A DNA stretch of 64,000 nucleotides from Vibrio sp. UBA2441 (GCA_002342685.1 DDQN01000063.1:1-64000); one strand, 5' to 3'. Positions 26,645-36,257 are shown, counted from the stretch's first letter. The notes: generated from the sequence alone by a model not told the origin. Numbers and translations: made by a program.

Positions 26645-27591
26645 CGCATATCCAATAATACTTTGCCTCGCGTATGCCCTGTCTCTAGTTGTTCATGTGC
26701 TTTCTCAACCTGTTTGAAAGAAATAGCAGGCTGAAAATCCACTTTTAATAAACCAACACTCACCATATAAAGCAGTGCATCTAGCTGCTCTGGATCAGGA
26801 GAAACCAACATCCCTTTTGCTTCAAACCCCAACGTATTGGCCTTATCACATATGATGTCTTTTGTAATAGTCGGAACCGTTACTACTCTAGCTGCGTCTT
26901 TAAGGCACTTGAGCGCATCTAATGCAGCGTCACCTCCCACTAGATCAATGAGAACATCGACATCACTTAAACGCTCTGAGACAGGAGAAAACTGATAATT
27001 GATCGCATGCGCACCTAAAGTCGCCAGATAATCTAAATTACCTTCACTACAGGTTGTATAGACTTCTGCCTGAGCAGCGACAGCCAGTTGAATAGCAATA
27101 TGACCGACACCTCCTGCGCCAGCAAGGATCAATACACGTTCACCAGCTTTAACTTCAACCTGATTAATCGCTTGAGCGGCTGTCTCTCCTGCAATAGGGA
27201 GTGCGGCAGCCGCTTCCAGCATAACGGCATCCGGAACCAGACTTAACTCTGTTTCTGGCACACAAACATACTGGCTATAACCGCCAGCAATGATAGGAAA
27301 TCCAATAAGGCCAGCAACATTATCATTCTCAGAAAATAGCGTGGCTCCGTCTCCGACAGAGACCACTTTTCCAGAAATGTCATACCCTGGCGTCCATGGA
27401 AGGTTTTGCTTATTTTGCTCTGCAGCCCAGCCCAAACCAGCACGAGTTTTTACGTCAATAGGGTTAACTCCAGCGAAGTAGACTTTAACCAAGACTTCAC
27501 CGGGTTTTGGTGTCGGCACTTTGAAGGTCTCAATTTTTAAAACATCAGGCTTTCCAAATTGGGGAATAACCACTTTTAAATTTTCTGTCAT
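26638..27591 (-). CDS. Zinc-free MDR oxidoreductase (quinone reductase-like)
   Basis: NADPH-dependent medium-chain dehydrogenase/reductase of 317 residues. The N-terminal GroES-like domain contains GEVLVKVYFAGVNPIDVKTRAG and PGYDISGKVVSVG. The nucleotide-binding domain contains VLILAGAGGVGHIAIQLA near 152-169. The catalytic zinc cysteines are absent, placing it with quinone oxidoreductases or enone reductases; the substrate cannot be read from sequence. The ATG has AAAGGGA upstream, just after the oadB terminator. Confidence 0.88.
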   Translation of the reverse strand: MTENLKVVIPQFGKPDVLKIETFKVPTPKPGEVLVKVYFAGVNPIDVKTRAGLGWAAEQNKQNLPWTPGYDISGKVVSVGDGATLFSENDNVAGLIGFPIIAGGYSQYVCVPETELSLVPDAVMLEAAAALPIAGETAAQAINQVEVKAGERVLILAGAGGVGHIAIQLAVAAQAEVYTTCSEGNLDYLATLGAHAINYQFSPVSERLSDVDVLIDLVGGDAALDALKCLKDAARVVTVPTITKDIICDKANTLGFEAKGMLVSPDPEQLDALLYMVSVGLLKVDFQPAISFKQVEKAHEQLETGHTRGKVLLDMRC

Positions 27592-27612
27592 GTAAATGTC
27601 CCTTTTAGCTGG

Positions 27613-27643
27613 AAAAAAGAAAGGGATGCCGTAGCATCCCTTT
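27613..27643 (-). terminator. oadB terminator
   Basis: AAAGGGATGC and GCATCCCTTT form a 10-bp stem with a 4-nt loop, followed by CTTTTTT on the minus strand. It ends the oadGAB transcript 58 bp after oadB. Confidence 0.92.
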
Positions 27644-27700
27644 GACTATAAACCATTTCGTTAAATTTAGTCAGCCCAAATTTAACTCTAAAGCCACACG

Positions 27701-28831
27701 TTACCCAACCAAAGCAAGTAAAATACCAGCGGCAACTGCAGAGCCTAAAACCCCGGCCACATTTGGTCCCATTGCATGCATCAGTAAGAAGTTATGCGGG
27801 TTAGCTTGTAAGCCAACTTTATTCACAACACGCGCTGCCATAGGTACAGCAGAAACACCAGCGGCACCAATAAGCGGATTAATATCCTCTTTCGAATATT
27901 TATTTAGAAGCTTAGCCATCATAACACCAGCCGCAGTACCTATACTAAAGGCTACCGCACCCAGAGCTAAGATCCCTAATGTTTCTACATTCAAGAACTT
28001 ATCTGCCTGCAACTTAGATCCCACGCCTAAACCTAGGAAAATGGTTACAATATTGATAAGTTCATTTTGCGCTGTTTTAGATAAACGTTCTACCACACCA
28101 GCTTCGCGCATAAGATTGCCTAAGCAAAACATACCTACGAGTGGTGTTGCTGGTGGCAAAAACAAGATGGTCATTACCAATACCGCTAACGGAAACAGAA
28201 CTTTTTCTGTTTTGCTAACATGGCGTAACTGCGCCATCTTGATTTGACGTTCTTCTGGAGTGGTTAATGCTTTCATTATTGGTGGCTGTATAATAGGAAC
28301 TAAAGCCATATAACTATAAGCAGCAACTGCAATAGCGCCTAATAGATCAGGAGACAACCTGCTCGATAAGAAGATCGCCGTCGGACCATCAGCACCACCG
28401 ATAATCGCGATAGACGATGCATCGGCAAGCGAGAACTCCATACCAGGTATATAGTTCAGCAGAATGGCACCAAATAAGGTCACAAATATACCAAACTGAG
28501 CAGCAGCACCTAACCAAAGTGTTTTAGGGTTAGCTATGAGAGCTCCGAAATCGGTCATTGCCCCTACCCCCATAAAGATGAGTAGAGGAAATACACCTGT
28601 TTCAATACCTACGTGGTAAACGTAATACAGCAACCCACCTTCGTCGGTAAAACCCGCATTAGGAATATTCGCTAAAATTGCACCAAATCCTATTGGCAGC
28701 AATAACAAAGGCTCAAAACCTTTACGAATAGCAAGAAACAGTAACAAACAGCCTACTAAGATCATACAGATCTGACCAAACTCAAAGTTTGCAATACCCG
28801 TTTCAGCCCAGAGAATCAATAAACCTTCCAT
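27701..28831 (-). CDS. oadB: Oxaloacetate decarboxylase beta subunit (Na+ pump)
   Basis: Integral membrane subunit that decarboxylates carboxybiotin and couples this to Na+ export. The 376 residues are very hydrophobic, with the family signatures GVGAMTDFGALIANPKTLW, ADASSIAIIGGADGPTAIFL (the conserved Asp/Gly region near 150-170) and the C-terminal GPNVAGVLGSAVAAGI. It is the last gene of oadG-oadA-oadB, 9 bp after oadA. A primary Na+ pump fits a marine or halophilic vibrio. Confidence 0.96.
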   Translation of the reverse strand: MEGLLILWAETGIANFEFGQICMILVGCLLLFLAIRKGFEPLLLLPIGFGAILANIPNAGFTDEGGLLYYVYHVGIETGVFPLLIFMGVGAMTDFGALIANPKTLWLGAAAQFGIFVTLFGAILLNYIPGMEFSLADASSIAIIGGADGPTAIFLSSRLSPDLLGAIAVAAYSYMALVPIIQPPIMKALTTPEERQIKMAQLRHVSKTEKVLFPLAVLVMTILFLPPATPLVGMFCLGNLMREAGVVERLSKTAQNELINIVTIFLGLGVGSKLQADKFLNVETLGILALGAVAFSIGTAAGVMMAKLLNKYSKEDINPLIGAAGVSAVPMAARVVNKVGLQANPHNFLLMHAMGPNVAGVLGSAVAAGILLALVG

Positions 28832-28840
28832 GATTCTCCC

Positions 28841-30628
28841 TTATGCCAGACTTAGCAGAGGTGAACCTACCATTACGGAGTCACCTTCTTTAACTTGAAT
28901 ATCCGCTACTGTGCCGCTTTTCGCCGCACGAACTTCTGTTTCCATCTTCATCGCTTCAAGGATAAGCAACACATCACCTTCTGCAACCTGAGCTCCAGGT
29001 TGAACGTTGACCTTAAAGATAGTACCCGCCAATGGTGCAGAAACTGCTTCAGCTTCACTCGCAACTGGCGCAACAGGAGCTGGTTTTGTTTCTGTTGAAA
29101 CTGCTGCTACAGACGAAACTTGACCTTGTGGGCCAACTTCAACATCGTAAACTTGCCCATCCACTTTCACACTGTACGTTTCGATGCCACCAGTCGTTGG
29201 CTGAGCAGCGGGAGCAGCTGGCGCTTTGACTTCAGGTTCTGTACCAGGAGCTGGTTCAAACGCTTCAGGATTATGGCGGTTTTTAAGGAACTTAAGGCCC
29301 ACCTGAGGGAAAAGAGCGTAAGTCAGTACATCATCAACCGTATCTTCAGCTAAAGAAATCCCTTCAGCTTTCGCTTTTTCTAATAAATCAGTTGTTAGCA
29401 CGTCTAATTCGTCTTTGATCAAATCTGCTGGGCGACAGGTAATCGCTTCACCGCCATCAAGGACCTTAGCTTGCAACACTTCATTCACTTCAGCAGGGGC
29501 AGCACCATACTCACCTTTAAGCACGCCAGCGGTTTCTTTGGTGATGCTCTTATAGCGTTCACCAGTTAGTACATTGATAACAGCTTGTGTTCCGACGATC
29601 TGAGAAGTTGGTGTAACAAGAGGAATAAAACCAAGATCTTTGCGCACGCGCGGGATCTCTTCCAGTACTTCATCAATTCTATCAGCAGCACCCTGCTCTT
29701 TTAACTGACCTTCCATATTAGTCAGCATTCCACCAGGAACCTGAGCAATCAGAATTCGAGAGTCTACTCCTTTCATCTGGCCTTCCCATTTAGCATATTT
29801 CTTACGAACTTCGCGGAAGTAAGCAGCGATAGGCTCAATGTTCTCCAGTTTCAAACCAGTATCGTATTCAGTGCCTTCCAGCATTGCTACTACCGTTTCT
29901 GTTGGAGTATGACCATAGGTTTGGCTCATTGATGAAATAGCCGTATCTAAAATATCTAAACCTGATTCAACGGCTTTTACAGCTGTCGCTGTCGATAGCC
30001 CTGTAGTTGCATGACAGTGTAAAGCCAGAGGAACATCACAAGACGCTTTAATGCGGGTAACGAGCTCTTCGGCTTCATAAGGCTTAAGCAAGCCTGACAT
30101 ATCTTTAATACAGATAGAATGGCAACCTAAATCTTCCAGACGTTTTGCCAGATCAACCCAAGTATCAGAATTATGTACAGGACTGGTTGTATAAGAGAGT
30201 GTACCTTGAGCGTGTGCACCAACTTCTACTGCAGCTTTAACCGCTGTTTGGAAGTTTCGCACGTCATTCATCGCATCAAAGATCCGAAAAACATCCATAC
30301 CGTTAGCGTGAGCACGTTCAACAAATTTTTCAACAACATCATCTGCATAATGGCGATAACCTAATAGGTTCTGTCCTCGAAGCAGCATTTGCATCGGCGT
30401 ATTCGGCATCGCCTTTTTAAGTTCGCGTAAGCGCTCCCATGGGTCTTCTCCCAAAAAGCGGATGCATGAATCAAATGTAGCACCACCCCATGTTTCCAGA
30501 GACCAATAACCAATTTTGTCCAGCTCTGCCGCAATAGGCAGCATATCTTCGATACGCATACGCGTAGCAAAGAGAGACTGGTGGGCATCGCGTAACACTA
30601 CATCAGTAATAGCAAGTGGTTTAGACAT
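28841..30628 (-). CDS. oadA: Oxaloacetate decarboxylase alpha subunit
   Basis: Cytosolic carboxyltransferase subunit that moves CO2 from oxaloacetate to biotin. The 595 residues contain an HMGL-like TIM barrel (about 1-270) with VLRDAHQSLFATRM and the metal site LHCHATTGLS. A PYC-OADA conserved domain and an Ala/Pro-rich linker follow. The C-terminal biotinyl domain has EAMKMETEV, with biotinyl-lysine K561. The ATG has AAGGAG upstream. Confidence 0.97.
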   Translation of the reverse strand: MSKPLAITDVVLRDAHQSLFATRMRIEDMLPIAAELDKIGYWSLETWGGATFDSCIRFLGEDPWERLRELKKAMPNTPMQMLLRGQNLLGYRHYADDVVEKFVERAHANGMDVFRIFDAMNDVRNFQTAVKAAVEVGAHAQGTLSYTTSPVHNSDTWVDLAKRLEDLGCHSICIKDMSGLLKPYEAEELVTRIKASCDVPLALHCHATTGLSTATAVKAVESGLDILDTAISSMSQTYGHTPTETVVAMLEGTEYDTGLKLENIEPIAAYFREVRKKYAKWEGQMKGVDSRILIAQVPGGMLTNMEGQLKEQGAADRIDEVLEEIPRVRKDLGFIPLVTPTSQIVGTQAVINVLTGERYKSITKETAGVLKGEYGAAPAEVNEVLQAKVLDGGEAITCRPADLIKDELDVLTTDLLEKAKAEGISLAEDTVDDVLTYALFPQVGLKFLKNRHNPEAFEPAPGTEPEVKAPAAPAAQPTTGGIETYSVKVDGQVYDVEVGPQGQVSSVAAVSTETKPAPVAPVASEAEAVSAPLAGTIFKVNVQPGAQVAEGDVLLILEAMKMETEVRAAKSGTVADIQVKEGDSVMVGSPLLSLA

Positions 30629-30662
30629 GCTCTATAACTCCTTTTATTCGAATTTTTAACTA

Positions 30663-30920
30663 CTATTTAGAGGCGGAAGTTCGGTACTGATGTACCGCAG
30701 CAGAAATTGCTGCAACAACTTGCGGACTAACAGCAGATGATGCTTTTTGAATTTTTGAACTTTGATTGGGCATAGCGACAGGTTGTGGAGCCTCTTCTGG
30801 TACCAGATTAGACATCAACCTAACTATATAAACAAGAATGGTAAGGAAAACAAATACTACAGCCATGCCGGTAAACATCAGCGTAGCAGCTTCCTCCAAT
30901 AAACTTCCAATATCTGTCAT
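30663..30920 (-). CDS. oadG: Oxaloacetate decarboxylase gamma subunit
   Basis: Small membrane subunit that links alpha and beta subunits and binds zinc in the complex. The 85 residues have one N-terminal transmembrane helix (LMFTGMAVVFVFLTILVYIV) and a C-terminal Ala-rich soluble tail. The start at 30920 (MTDIGSLLEE) is chosen over ATG 30941 because AAAGGA lies 7 nt before it. It is first in the operon, 34 bp before oadA. Confidence 0.93.
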   Translation of the reverse strand: MTDIGSLLEEAATLMFTGMAVVFVFLTILVYIVRLMSNLVPEEAPQPVAMPNQSSKIQKASSAVSPQVVAAISAAVHQYRTSASK

Positions 30921-30996
30921 TATGATTCCTTTCTTTGTCATTTAGACAAGATGCTAGTTTCGAGATCCTTTTGACGAAACATGAGCGTGGCCTAGG

Positions 30997-31024
30997 ATTA
31001 TCTCGATTGGAATATGATTGTCAA
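30997..31024 (-). promoter_or_regulatory. Promoter of oadGAB
   Basis: A consensus -35 TTGACA (31019-31024) and a -10 GATAAT (30997-31002) lie 16 bp apart on the minus strand, about 75 bp before the oadG start. The rest of the 376-bp gap between oadG and the tRNA genes (31025-31260) is A/T-rich and holds two copies of AAAATTACCAG but no gene I can see. Confidence 0.75.
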
Positions 31025-31262
31025 TTGCGTTTAATACTTTCAGATGTTCCACAAATAGCGACGAGAACGTAACCAATTGAATTTTATCGTCAATTAAAAA
31101 TTACCAGCTAAAAATTAAAAAGAAAAATTACCAGAACCATCGACAATAAGTTAAGCGAATCACTCTTAAATTACTGCGATATATGTACAAGAAAGAAAAA
31201 ATATTATTTATAAATAGAAAGGTGTAAATAGAAGGTTTTTATAATGTTATTGTATTGTTAAT

Positions 31263-31289
31263 AAAAAAGCCTCGCAAATGCGAGGCTTT
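31263..31289 (-). terminator. Terminator of the tRNA operon
   Basis: AAAGCCTCGCA and its complement form an 11-bp stem with a 2-nt apex, followed by TTTTTT on the minus strand, 8 bp beyond the last tRNA-Arg. Confidence 0.92.
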
Positions 31290-31296
31290 AATAAAA

Positions 31297-31373
31297 TGGC
31301 GCGCTCGGAAGGATTCGAACCTTCGACCGCCTGGTTCGTAGCCAGGTACTCTATCCAGCTGAGCTACGAGCGC
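31297..31373 (-). tRNA. tRNA-Arg (anticodon ACG), copy 2
   Basis: A 77-nt cloverleaf with encoded CCA. The acceptor GCGCUCG pairs with CGAGCGC. The anticodon stem CCTGG/CCAGG carries loop CTACGAA with anticodon ACG (31337-31339), and the T arm is GGTTCGAATCC. It is identical to the copy at 31456-31532. ACG is deaminated to ICG and reads CGU, CGC and CGA. Confidence 0.98.
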
Positions 31374-31455
31374 GCAAATTTGTTACTTAGCAATAATAAC
31401 TTAACGTTACTATCGTTATACTCAAACCCCAATAAATTGAAGTCTGTTCGAAGAA

Positions 31456-31532
31456 TGGCGCGCTCGGAAGGATTCGAACCTTCGACCGCCTGGTTCGTAG
31501 CCAGGTACTCTATCCAGCTGAGCTACGAGCGC
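31456..31532 (-). tRNA. tRNA-Arg (anticodon ACG), copy 1
   Basis: A 77-nt cloverleaf with encoded CCA, identical to the downstream copy 159 bp away. The anticodon is at 31496-31498. It is transcribed in tandem after tRNA-Ser. The csrA / serV / argV arrangement is the one known from E. coli, which carries more Arg copies. Confidence 0.98.
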
Positions 31533-31625
31533 GCAGGTTGTGAAATATATCACACTTTCATTTCTGAGAAACGAAAAAAATGGTCGCTACGACCATCTTT
31601 ATACTAGTCCGAGAAAACCAGTAAA

Positions 31626-31718
31626 TGGCGGTGAGGGAGGGATTCGAACCCTCGATACGGCTACAAACCGTATACTCCCTTAGCAGGGGAGCGCCTTCAG
31701 CCTCTCGGCCACCTCACC
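31626..31718 (-). tRNA. tRNA-Ser (anticodon GCT)
   Basis: A 93-nt class II tRNA with encoded CCA. The acceptor GGTGAGG pairs with CCTCACC, the anticodon loop is CTGCTAA (GCT at 31682-31684), and there is a long variable arm (TACGGTTTGTAGCCGTA). It reads AGC and AGU codons and is first in the tRNA operon. Confidence 0.98.
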
Positions 31719-31733
31719 GTCTTGCGGAGGCAC

Positions 31734-31761
31734 ATATTACGATTTACCAAAAATATGTCAA
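31734..31761 (-). promoter_or_regulatory. Promoter of the tRNA operon
   Basis: TTGACA (31756-31761) and TAATAT (31734-31739) are 16 bp apart on the minus strand. The GTGCCTCCGC segment after the -10 is a GC-rich discriminator, as expected for stringently controlled stable-RNA promoters. The start would lie about 9 bp before the tRNA-Ser 5' end. Confidence 0.8.
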
Positions 31762-31877
31762 ACACTTTCTGTGGTAAAACTTGTAAAAAATGTGCGATAG
31801 AACAGTATTCAACCAACAAGCCTTAAAAACATGCATTTTTGACTGAATTTTACTAACTAGCTTTTGAATTTAGTGAT

Positions 31878-31903
31878 AAAAAAGGCCAATAAACATCAGC
31901 CTT
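31878..31903 (-). terminator. csrA terminator
   Basis: A 5-bp AAGGC/GCCTT stem with a 12-nt loop is followed by TTTTTT on the minus strand, 12 bp after csrA. The stem is short, so some read-through into the tRNA genes is possible. Confidence 0.5.
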
Positions 31904-31914
31904 ATCTTTTTGGG

Positions 31915-32112
31915 CTAGAAATTTCCTGAAGTAGAATTACCTGTCCCTTTTTCCGCTTGAATGCGCATGTAAATTTCTTCACGATGCACAGACACTTCTT
32001 TTGGCGCGTTAACACCAATTCGTACTTGGTTACCTTTTACACCAAGTACTGTGACAGTGACTTCATCACCAATCATTAAGGTTTCGCCTACACGGCGAGT
32101 CAAAATCAGCAT
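31915..32112 (-). CDS. csrA: Carbon storage regulator CsrA
   Basis: Homodimeric RNA-binding protein that binds GGA motifs in mRNA leaders and is titrated by CsrB-type sRNAs; in vibrios it affects carbon flux, quorum sensing and virulence. The 65 residues begin MLILTRRVGETLMIGDEVTV, with the RNA-binding first strand and the VHREEIY region intact. AAGGAGTAGTAAA-type sequence precedes the ATG. It lies between aspartokinase and the tRNA operon, the usual position. Confidence 0.98.
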   Translation of the reverse strand: MLILTRRVGETLMIGDEVTVTVLGVKGNQVRIGVNAPKEVSVHREEIYMRIQAEKGTGNSTSGNF

Positions 32113-32197
32113 TTTACTACTCCTTGAGTATTCTCTGAATTATCTCTTTATAAGGCTATTATCCAACAAAACAATAGATAAGGTAAACTTAACTCAG

Positions 32198-33382
32198 TTA
32201 AGAAACCGCATATTTTTGTTGTTCTTCAAGCGCTTCCTTCGAAACAATGTATTTGTTATGAATAATATTTGCTGCCGAATCAACACAATTCGGTTTAAGC
32301 AGCAACATCGAATATTGTTCTCCCGATGATGAGGAAAAAACTTCAATCTCATATTCGGCGAGTAATTCACATGAGTGTTCAACAATCCTTTTGGCTTTAC
32401 TACCTACGCTAGTTAGCGAACTCACTTGTTCACTATTACGGATTTTATGCGTAAAAACCAGCCCTAACTGAGCAAAAGCACCTTGATTAATGACAACTCC
32501 GCTTCGTTCTGTTTCCTCGATCACAGTCCACACTTTAACTCCCAGTAACTGACACTGTGTTATAAGCATGTCTAGATCGCTTTCTTCAACCTGAACAAAC
32601 AACAGATCGCGCTGTATAGCAATCCCGCAAATGCCGTGCTGACAGGTTTCTCCTTTAACTAAGGTTCCTGTCTTATGAGAAAAAGAGGAGCGAACTCTTA
32701 ATGGAACTTGATACTTCCAGGCAAGTTGAACGCAAGGCAAGTGCAGTACTTTAGCCCCCTTTCTTGCCATCTCTTCCATATTAGGAAAATCGATATACTC
32801 AAGCTGTACTGCGTCATCAACGATACGAGGGTCGCAGCTATAAATGCCATCTACATCAGTAAAAATCTGGCATTCATCAGCATCCAGAGCGCCAGCCAAA
32901 GCAACGGCTGTTGTGTCTGACCCGCCTCTTCCGAGCGTGGTAATATCGCCATTATTATTAACGCCTTGAAATCCAGCCACGATAACAACGTGCCCTTCTT
33001 CGAGCAGAGAATGAATATTGCTCGTCTCAATCTCTTTTACTGTGGCATTATTGTGCAAATTGTCCGTCATTATCCCCGCTTGTGCTCCCGTAAGAGAGCA
33101 AGCAGAGCAACCCAACCTGTTGAGTTCCATAGAGAGCAAAGACATAGAGACTTGTTCACCAGCCGCTAATAAAACGTCCAGTTCTCTCGCATTTGGTACT
33201 GCATCGATGTCATGAGCTAATTCCATCAAACGATTGGTTTCTCCTGACATAGCAGAGACCACGACAACCAATTGATGCCCAGCGTTTTTTGATTCTATAA
33301 TTCGAGCGGCTACCGCTCGAATTCGTTCAGTAGAACCAACGGATGTACCACCAAATTTTAATACGAGTAACGGTTTTTTCAC
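32198..33382 (-). CDS. lysC: Monofunctional aspartokinase
   Basis: Phosphorylates L-aspartate as the first step to Lys, Thr, Met and meso-DAP. The 394 residues contain the N-terminal kinase motif KFGGTSVGS (K9), TLGRGGSDTTAVALA, and C-terminal ACT domains (about 255-390) that usually bind feedback amino acids. The start codon is GTG with AAGGTG upstream. Which end product inhibits it cannot be told from sequence, so the symbol lysC is used for the family. The 153-bp leader is too short for a lysine riboswitch and shows none. Confidence 0.9.
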   Translation of the reverse strand: MKKPLLVLKFGGTSVGSTERIRAVAARIIESKNAGHQLVVVVSAMSGETNRLMELAHDIDAVPNARELDVLLAAGEQVSMSLLSMELNRLGCSACSLTGAQAGIMTDNLHNNATVKEIETSNIHSLLEEGHVVIVAGFQGVNNNGDITTLGRGGSDTTAVALAGALDADECQIFTDVDGIYSCDPRIVDDAVQLEYIDFPNMEEMARKGAKVLHLPCVQLAWKYQVPLRVRSSFSHKTGTLVKGETCQHGICGIAIQRDLLFVQVEESDLDMLITQCQLLGVKVWTVIEETERSGVVINQGAFAQLGLVFTHKIRNSEQVSSLTSVGSKAKRIVEHSCELLAEYEIEVFSSSSGEQYSMLLLKPNCVDSAANIIHNKYIVSKEALEEQQKYAVS

Positions 33383-33483
33383 CGGATTTCACCTTCCCAG
33401 AGACAGTTTAAGTATCAACTCAACTTTATATCTCATTATCAAACAACTCTGGCGCCAATTATTGACACCGGATAATAAACAAT

Positions 33484-33523
33484 AAAAAAACCAACTAATG
33501 AGACATTAGTTGGTTTTTTTTTA
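33484..33523. terminator. Bidirectional-type terminator after alaS
   Basis: ACCAACTAATG and its complement form an 11-bp stem with a 3-nt loop, with A-runs on one flank and T-runs on the other. On the minus strand it ends alaS transcription (the stop codon is 13 bp away) before lysC. Confidence 0.92.
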
Positions 33524-33535
33524 CAAAAGATTGTA

Positions 33536-36118
33536 TTACAAGCGCTCTTCTAACCAAGCTGTAACTGAATCTAATGCTTTAGGCAGTGCAAGTGCATCAG
33601 TGCCACCCGCCTGAGCCATATCAGGACGACCACCACCTTTACCACCAACTTGCTGAGCAACCATGTTGACCAACTCGCCAGCTTTTACTTTACCAGTGAG
33701 ATCTTTAGTCACACCAGCAATCAAACCGACTTTATCATCAGAAACATTACCAAGCATGATAATACCGCTACCAAGCTGATTCTTTAGCTCATCAACCATT
33801 CCGCGAAGTGCTTTGTTATCTGCACCATCTAATTTACTGATCAGCACTTTAACGCCAGCAATTTCTTTAACATTGCCCGCTAAATTTGCACTTTCCTGAG
33901 ACGCCAACTTGTCTTTTAATTGCTGAATCTCTTTTTCTAAAGATTTAGCTTTTAAAATCATATCGGCAACTTTCGTCTCATACTGCTCATTTTGTGCATC
34001 TAAAGTATCCAATGCACTTTCACCAGTAACAGCTTCAATACGACGAATGCCTGCGGCAATGCCACCTTCAGATGTAATCTTAAATAGTCCAATATCACCC
34101 GTATTGTTTGCATGAATACCACCACAAAGTTCTGTGGAGAAATCCCCCATAGACAATACACGTACTTCATCGTCATATTTCTCACCAAACAGCGCCATAG
34201 CGCCTTTCTGTTTAGCCGATTCTATATCCATGATATTCGTTTCAATCAGATGGTTACGACGAACTTCGAGGTTAACCATACGCTCGACTTCTTTTAACTC
34301 TTCTGGCTTAACCGCCTCTAAATGAGAGAAGTCAAAACGAAGATGATCAGGCTTAACTAAGGAACCTTTCTGGGTTACATGCTCGCCCAAAATCCGGCGA
34401 AGTGCTTCATGCAATAAATGCGTTGCAGAGTGGTTTAATGATATTGCCTGACGTCGTTCTGAATCAACATCAGCCGAAACTGAATCACCCTTAGCAAAAA
34501 CACCTTCAATCAATTCGCCATGATGTGCTATAGCGTGACCTAGTTTGTGCGTATCATCCACTTTAAACAGACCAGTCGAGGTTTTCAGAATACCAGTATC
34601 ACCGCACTGGCCACCCGATTCGGCGTAAAAAGGGGTTTCATCTAAAATGACAATCGCTTTATCACCAGCAGACAGAGCTTCAACTTCATCGCCAGAAACA
34701 TATAAACCGGTAACGGTTGCCGCACCTTGAGTTGCTTCATAACCGCTAAATTCTGTCGATGACTCTACTTTAATAACGTCATTATAATCTGTTGTAAACT
34801 GGCCCGCTTCTCGAGCACGTTTACGCTGTGCTTCCATCGCTTTTTCGAAACCATCTTCGTCAATTGCAAGTTCTCTTTCGCGAGCAACATCATTGGTTAA
34901 ATCGGCGGGGAAACCATAGGTATCATATAATTTAAAGACTGTTTCACCATCCAGCACTTTCCCATCAAGGTTATCAAGTGCATCATTCAGGATAGTCATG
35001 CCACGCTCAAGTGTGCGGCCGAAATTCTCTTCTTCGATACGTAGTACTTTTTCTACTACGGCCTGTTGTTTCTTAAGTTCTCCGCCAGCGGTGCCCATTA
35101 CTTCAATCAGTGCACTAACAAGCTTGTGGAAGAATGCACCTTGTGCACCCAACTTATTACCGTGACGAACAGCGCGGCGTATAATTCGACGAAGTACATA
35201 GCCACGACCTTCATTTGAAGGCATCACTCCATCCACGATTAGGAAAGCACATGAACGAATGTGGTCCGCAACAACTCGCAATGATTGATTTGAAAGGTCA
35301 TCATGACCGGTCACTTCAGCAGCGGCTTTAATCAATGTCTGGAATACGTCAATTTCGTAGTTTGAATGCACGCCCTGCATGATTGCTGCAATACGCTCAA
35401 TCCCCATACCGGTATCTACCGCAGGTTTAGGTAATGGTTCCATCGTTCCGTCAGACTGACGGTTAAACTGCATAAATACGTTGTTCCAGATCTCTATAAA
35501 GCGATCGCCATCTTCTTCTGGTGTACCTGGACGACCACCCCAAATGTGCTCTCCATGATCATAGAAGATCTCAGTGCAAGGGCCGCAAGGACCTGTATCT
35601 CCCATTTGCCAGAAGTTATCTGACTCATAAGCTTTGCCGCCTTCTTTATCGCCAATACGTACAATACGATCTGCAGGAATTCCGATATTTTTGTTCCAAA
35701 GCTCAAAAGCTTCATCATCGGTTTCATAAATAGTAACCAGCAGACGTTCTTGTGGTAATTCCAAAACATCGGTCAGGAATTCCCAGGCAAAAGCGATAGC
35801 ATCTTGCTTAAAGTAATCACCAAAGCTGAAGTTACCCAACATTTCAAAGAAAGTATGATGACGGGCAGTAAAACCAACGTTTTCTAAATCGTTGTGTTTA
35901 CCACCTGCACGCACGCAACGCTGGGCGCTAGTCGCTCGTGTATAGGCTCGTTTTTCTGATCCTAAGAAACAATCTTTAAACTGATTCATACCTGCATTGG
36001 TAAATAGCAAAGTAGGATCGTTTGCTGGTACCAATGAAGAACTTTCTACAATTTGATGTCCTTTGCTTTCAAAGAACTTAAGAAACGCACGGCGTATCTC
36101 GTCGGTGCTCATGTACAT
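33536..36118 (-). CDS. alaS: Alanyl-tRNA synthetase
   Basis: Charges tRNA-Ala and edits mischarged Ser and Gly. The 860 residues contain the class II catalytic core (RRAFLKFFESKGHQIVESSS, FTNAGMNQFKD), the editing domain with HSATHLLHEALR and the distal CGGIHANNTGDIG zinc motif, a coiled coil (about 715-760), and the C-terminal oligomerisation domain ending GGKGGGRPDMAQAGG. The start at 36118 (MYMSTDEIRR) is chosen because AGGA lies 8 nt upstream; the frame is open 27 codons further but without homology. Confidence 0.97.
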   Translation of the reverse strand: MYMSTDEIRRAFLKFFESKGHQIVESSSLVPANDPTLLFTNAGMNQFKDCFLGSEKRAYTRATSAQRCVRAGGKHNDLENVGFTARHHTFFEMLGNFSFGDYFKQDAIAFAWEFLTDVLELPQERLLVTIYETDDEAFELWNKNIGIPADRIVRIGDKEGGKAYESDNFWQMGDTGPCGPCTEIFYDHGEHIWGGRPGTPEEDGDRFIEIWNNVFMQFNRQSDGTMEPLPKPAVDTGMGIERIAAIMQGVHSNYEIDVFQTLIKAAAEVTGHDDLSNQSLRVVADHIRSCAFLIVDGVMPSNEGRGYVLRRIIRRAVRHGNKLGAQGAFFHKLVSALIEVMGTAGGELKKQQAVVEKVLRIEEENFGRTLERGMTILNDALDNLDGKVLDGETVFKLYDTYGFPADLTNDVARERELAIDEDGFEKAMEAQRKRAREAGQFTTDYNDVIKVESSTEFSGYEATQGAATVTGLYVSGDEVEALSAGDKAIVILDETPFYAESGGQCGDTGILKTSTGLFKVDDTHKLGHAIAHHGELIEGVFAKGDSVSADVDSERRQAISLNHSATHLLHEALRRILGEHVTQKGSLVKPDHLRFDFSHLEAVKPEELKEVERMVNLEVRRNHLIETNIMDIESAKQKGAMALFGEKYDDEVRVLSMGDFSTELCGGIHANNTGDIGLFKITSEGGIAAGIRRIEAVTGESALDTLDAQNEQYETKVADMILKAKSLEKEIQQLKDKLASQESANLAGNVKEIAGVKVLISKLDGADNKALRGMVDELKNQLGSGIIMLGNVSDDKVGLIAGVTKDLTGKVKAGELVNMVAQQVGGKGGGRPDMAQAGGTDALALPKALDSVTAWLEERL

Positions 36119-36257
36119 GCGACTCTTCCTGAAACTTTCGAGATGGATTTCGGACAATAAATGTCCATACATAGTTATTTGGCGGGTATTGTAAATCAAG
36201 GGAAGAAAATAGCCTAATTTTCTTCATAAAAAGGAATAAATCAGATTGGGCAGCTTA

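Noticed and set aside
27642..28247. A 201-codon plus-strand ORF antisense to oadB
   Set aside because: The minus-strand frame is clearly OadB with all family motifs; the antisense frame shows no domain and follows from the codon bias of a hydrophobic gene.
31278..31607. A plus-strand ORF of 109 codons with an internal duplicated MARSEGFEPSTAWF segment
   Set aside because: It is the antisense of the two identical tRNA-Arg genes; the duplication is the tRNA copy, not a protein repeat.
33383..33483. Possible lysine riboswitch upstream of the aspartokinase gene
   Set aside because: Only about 100 bp lie between the alaS terminator and the gene, and no riboswitch-like set of helices is visible.
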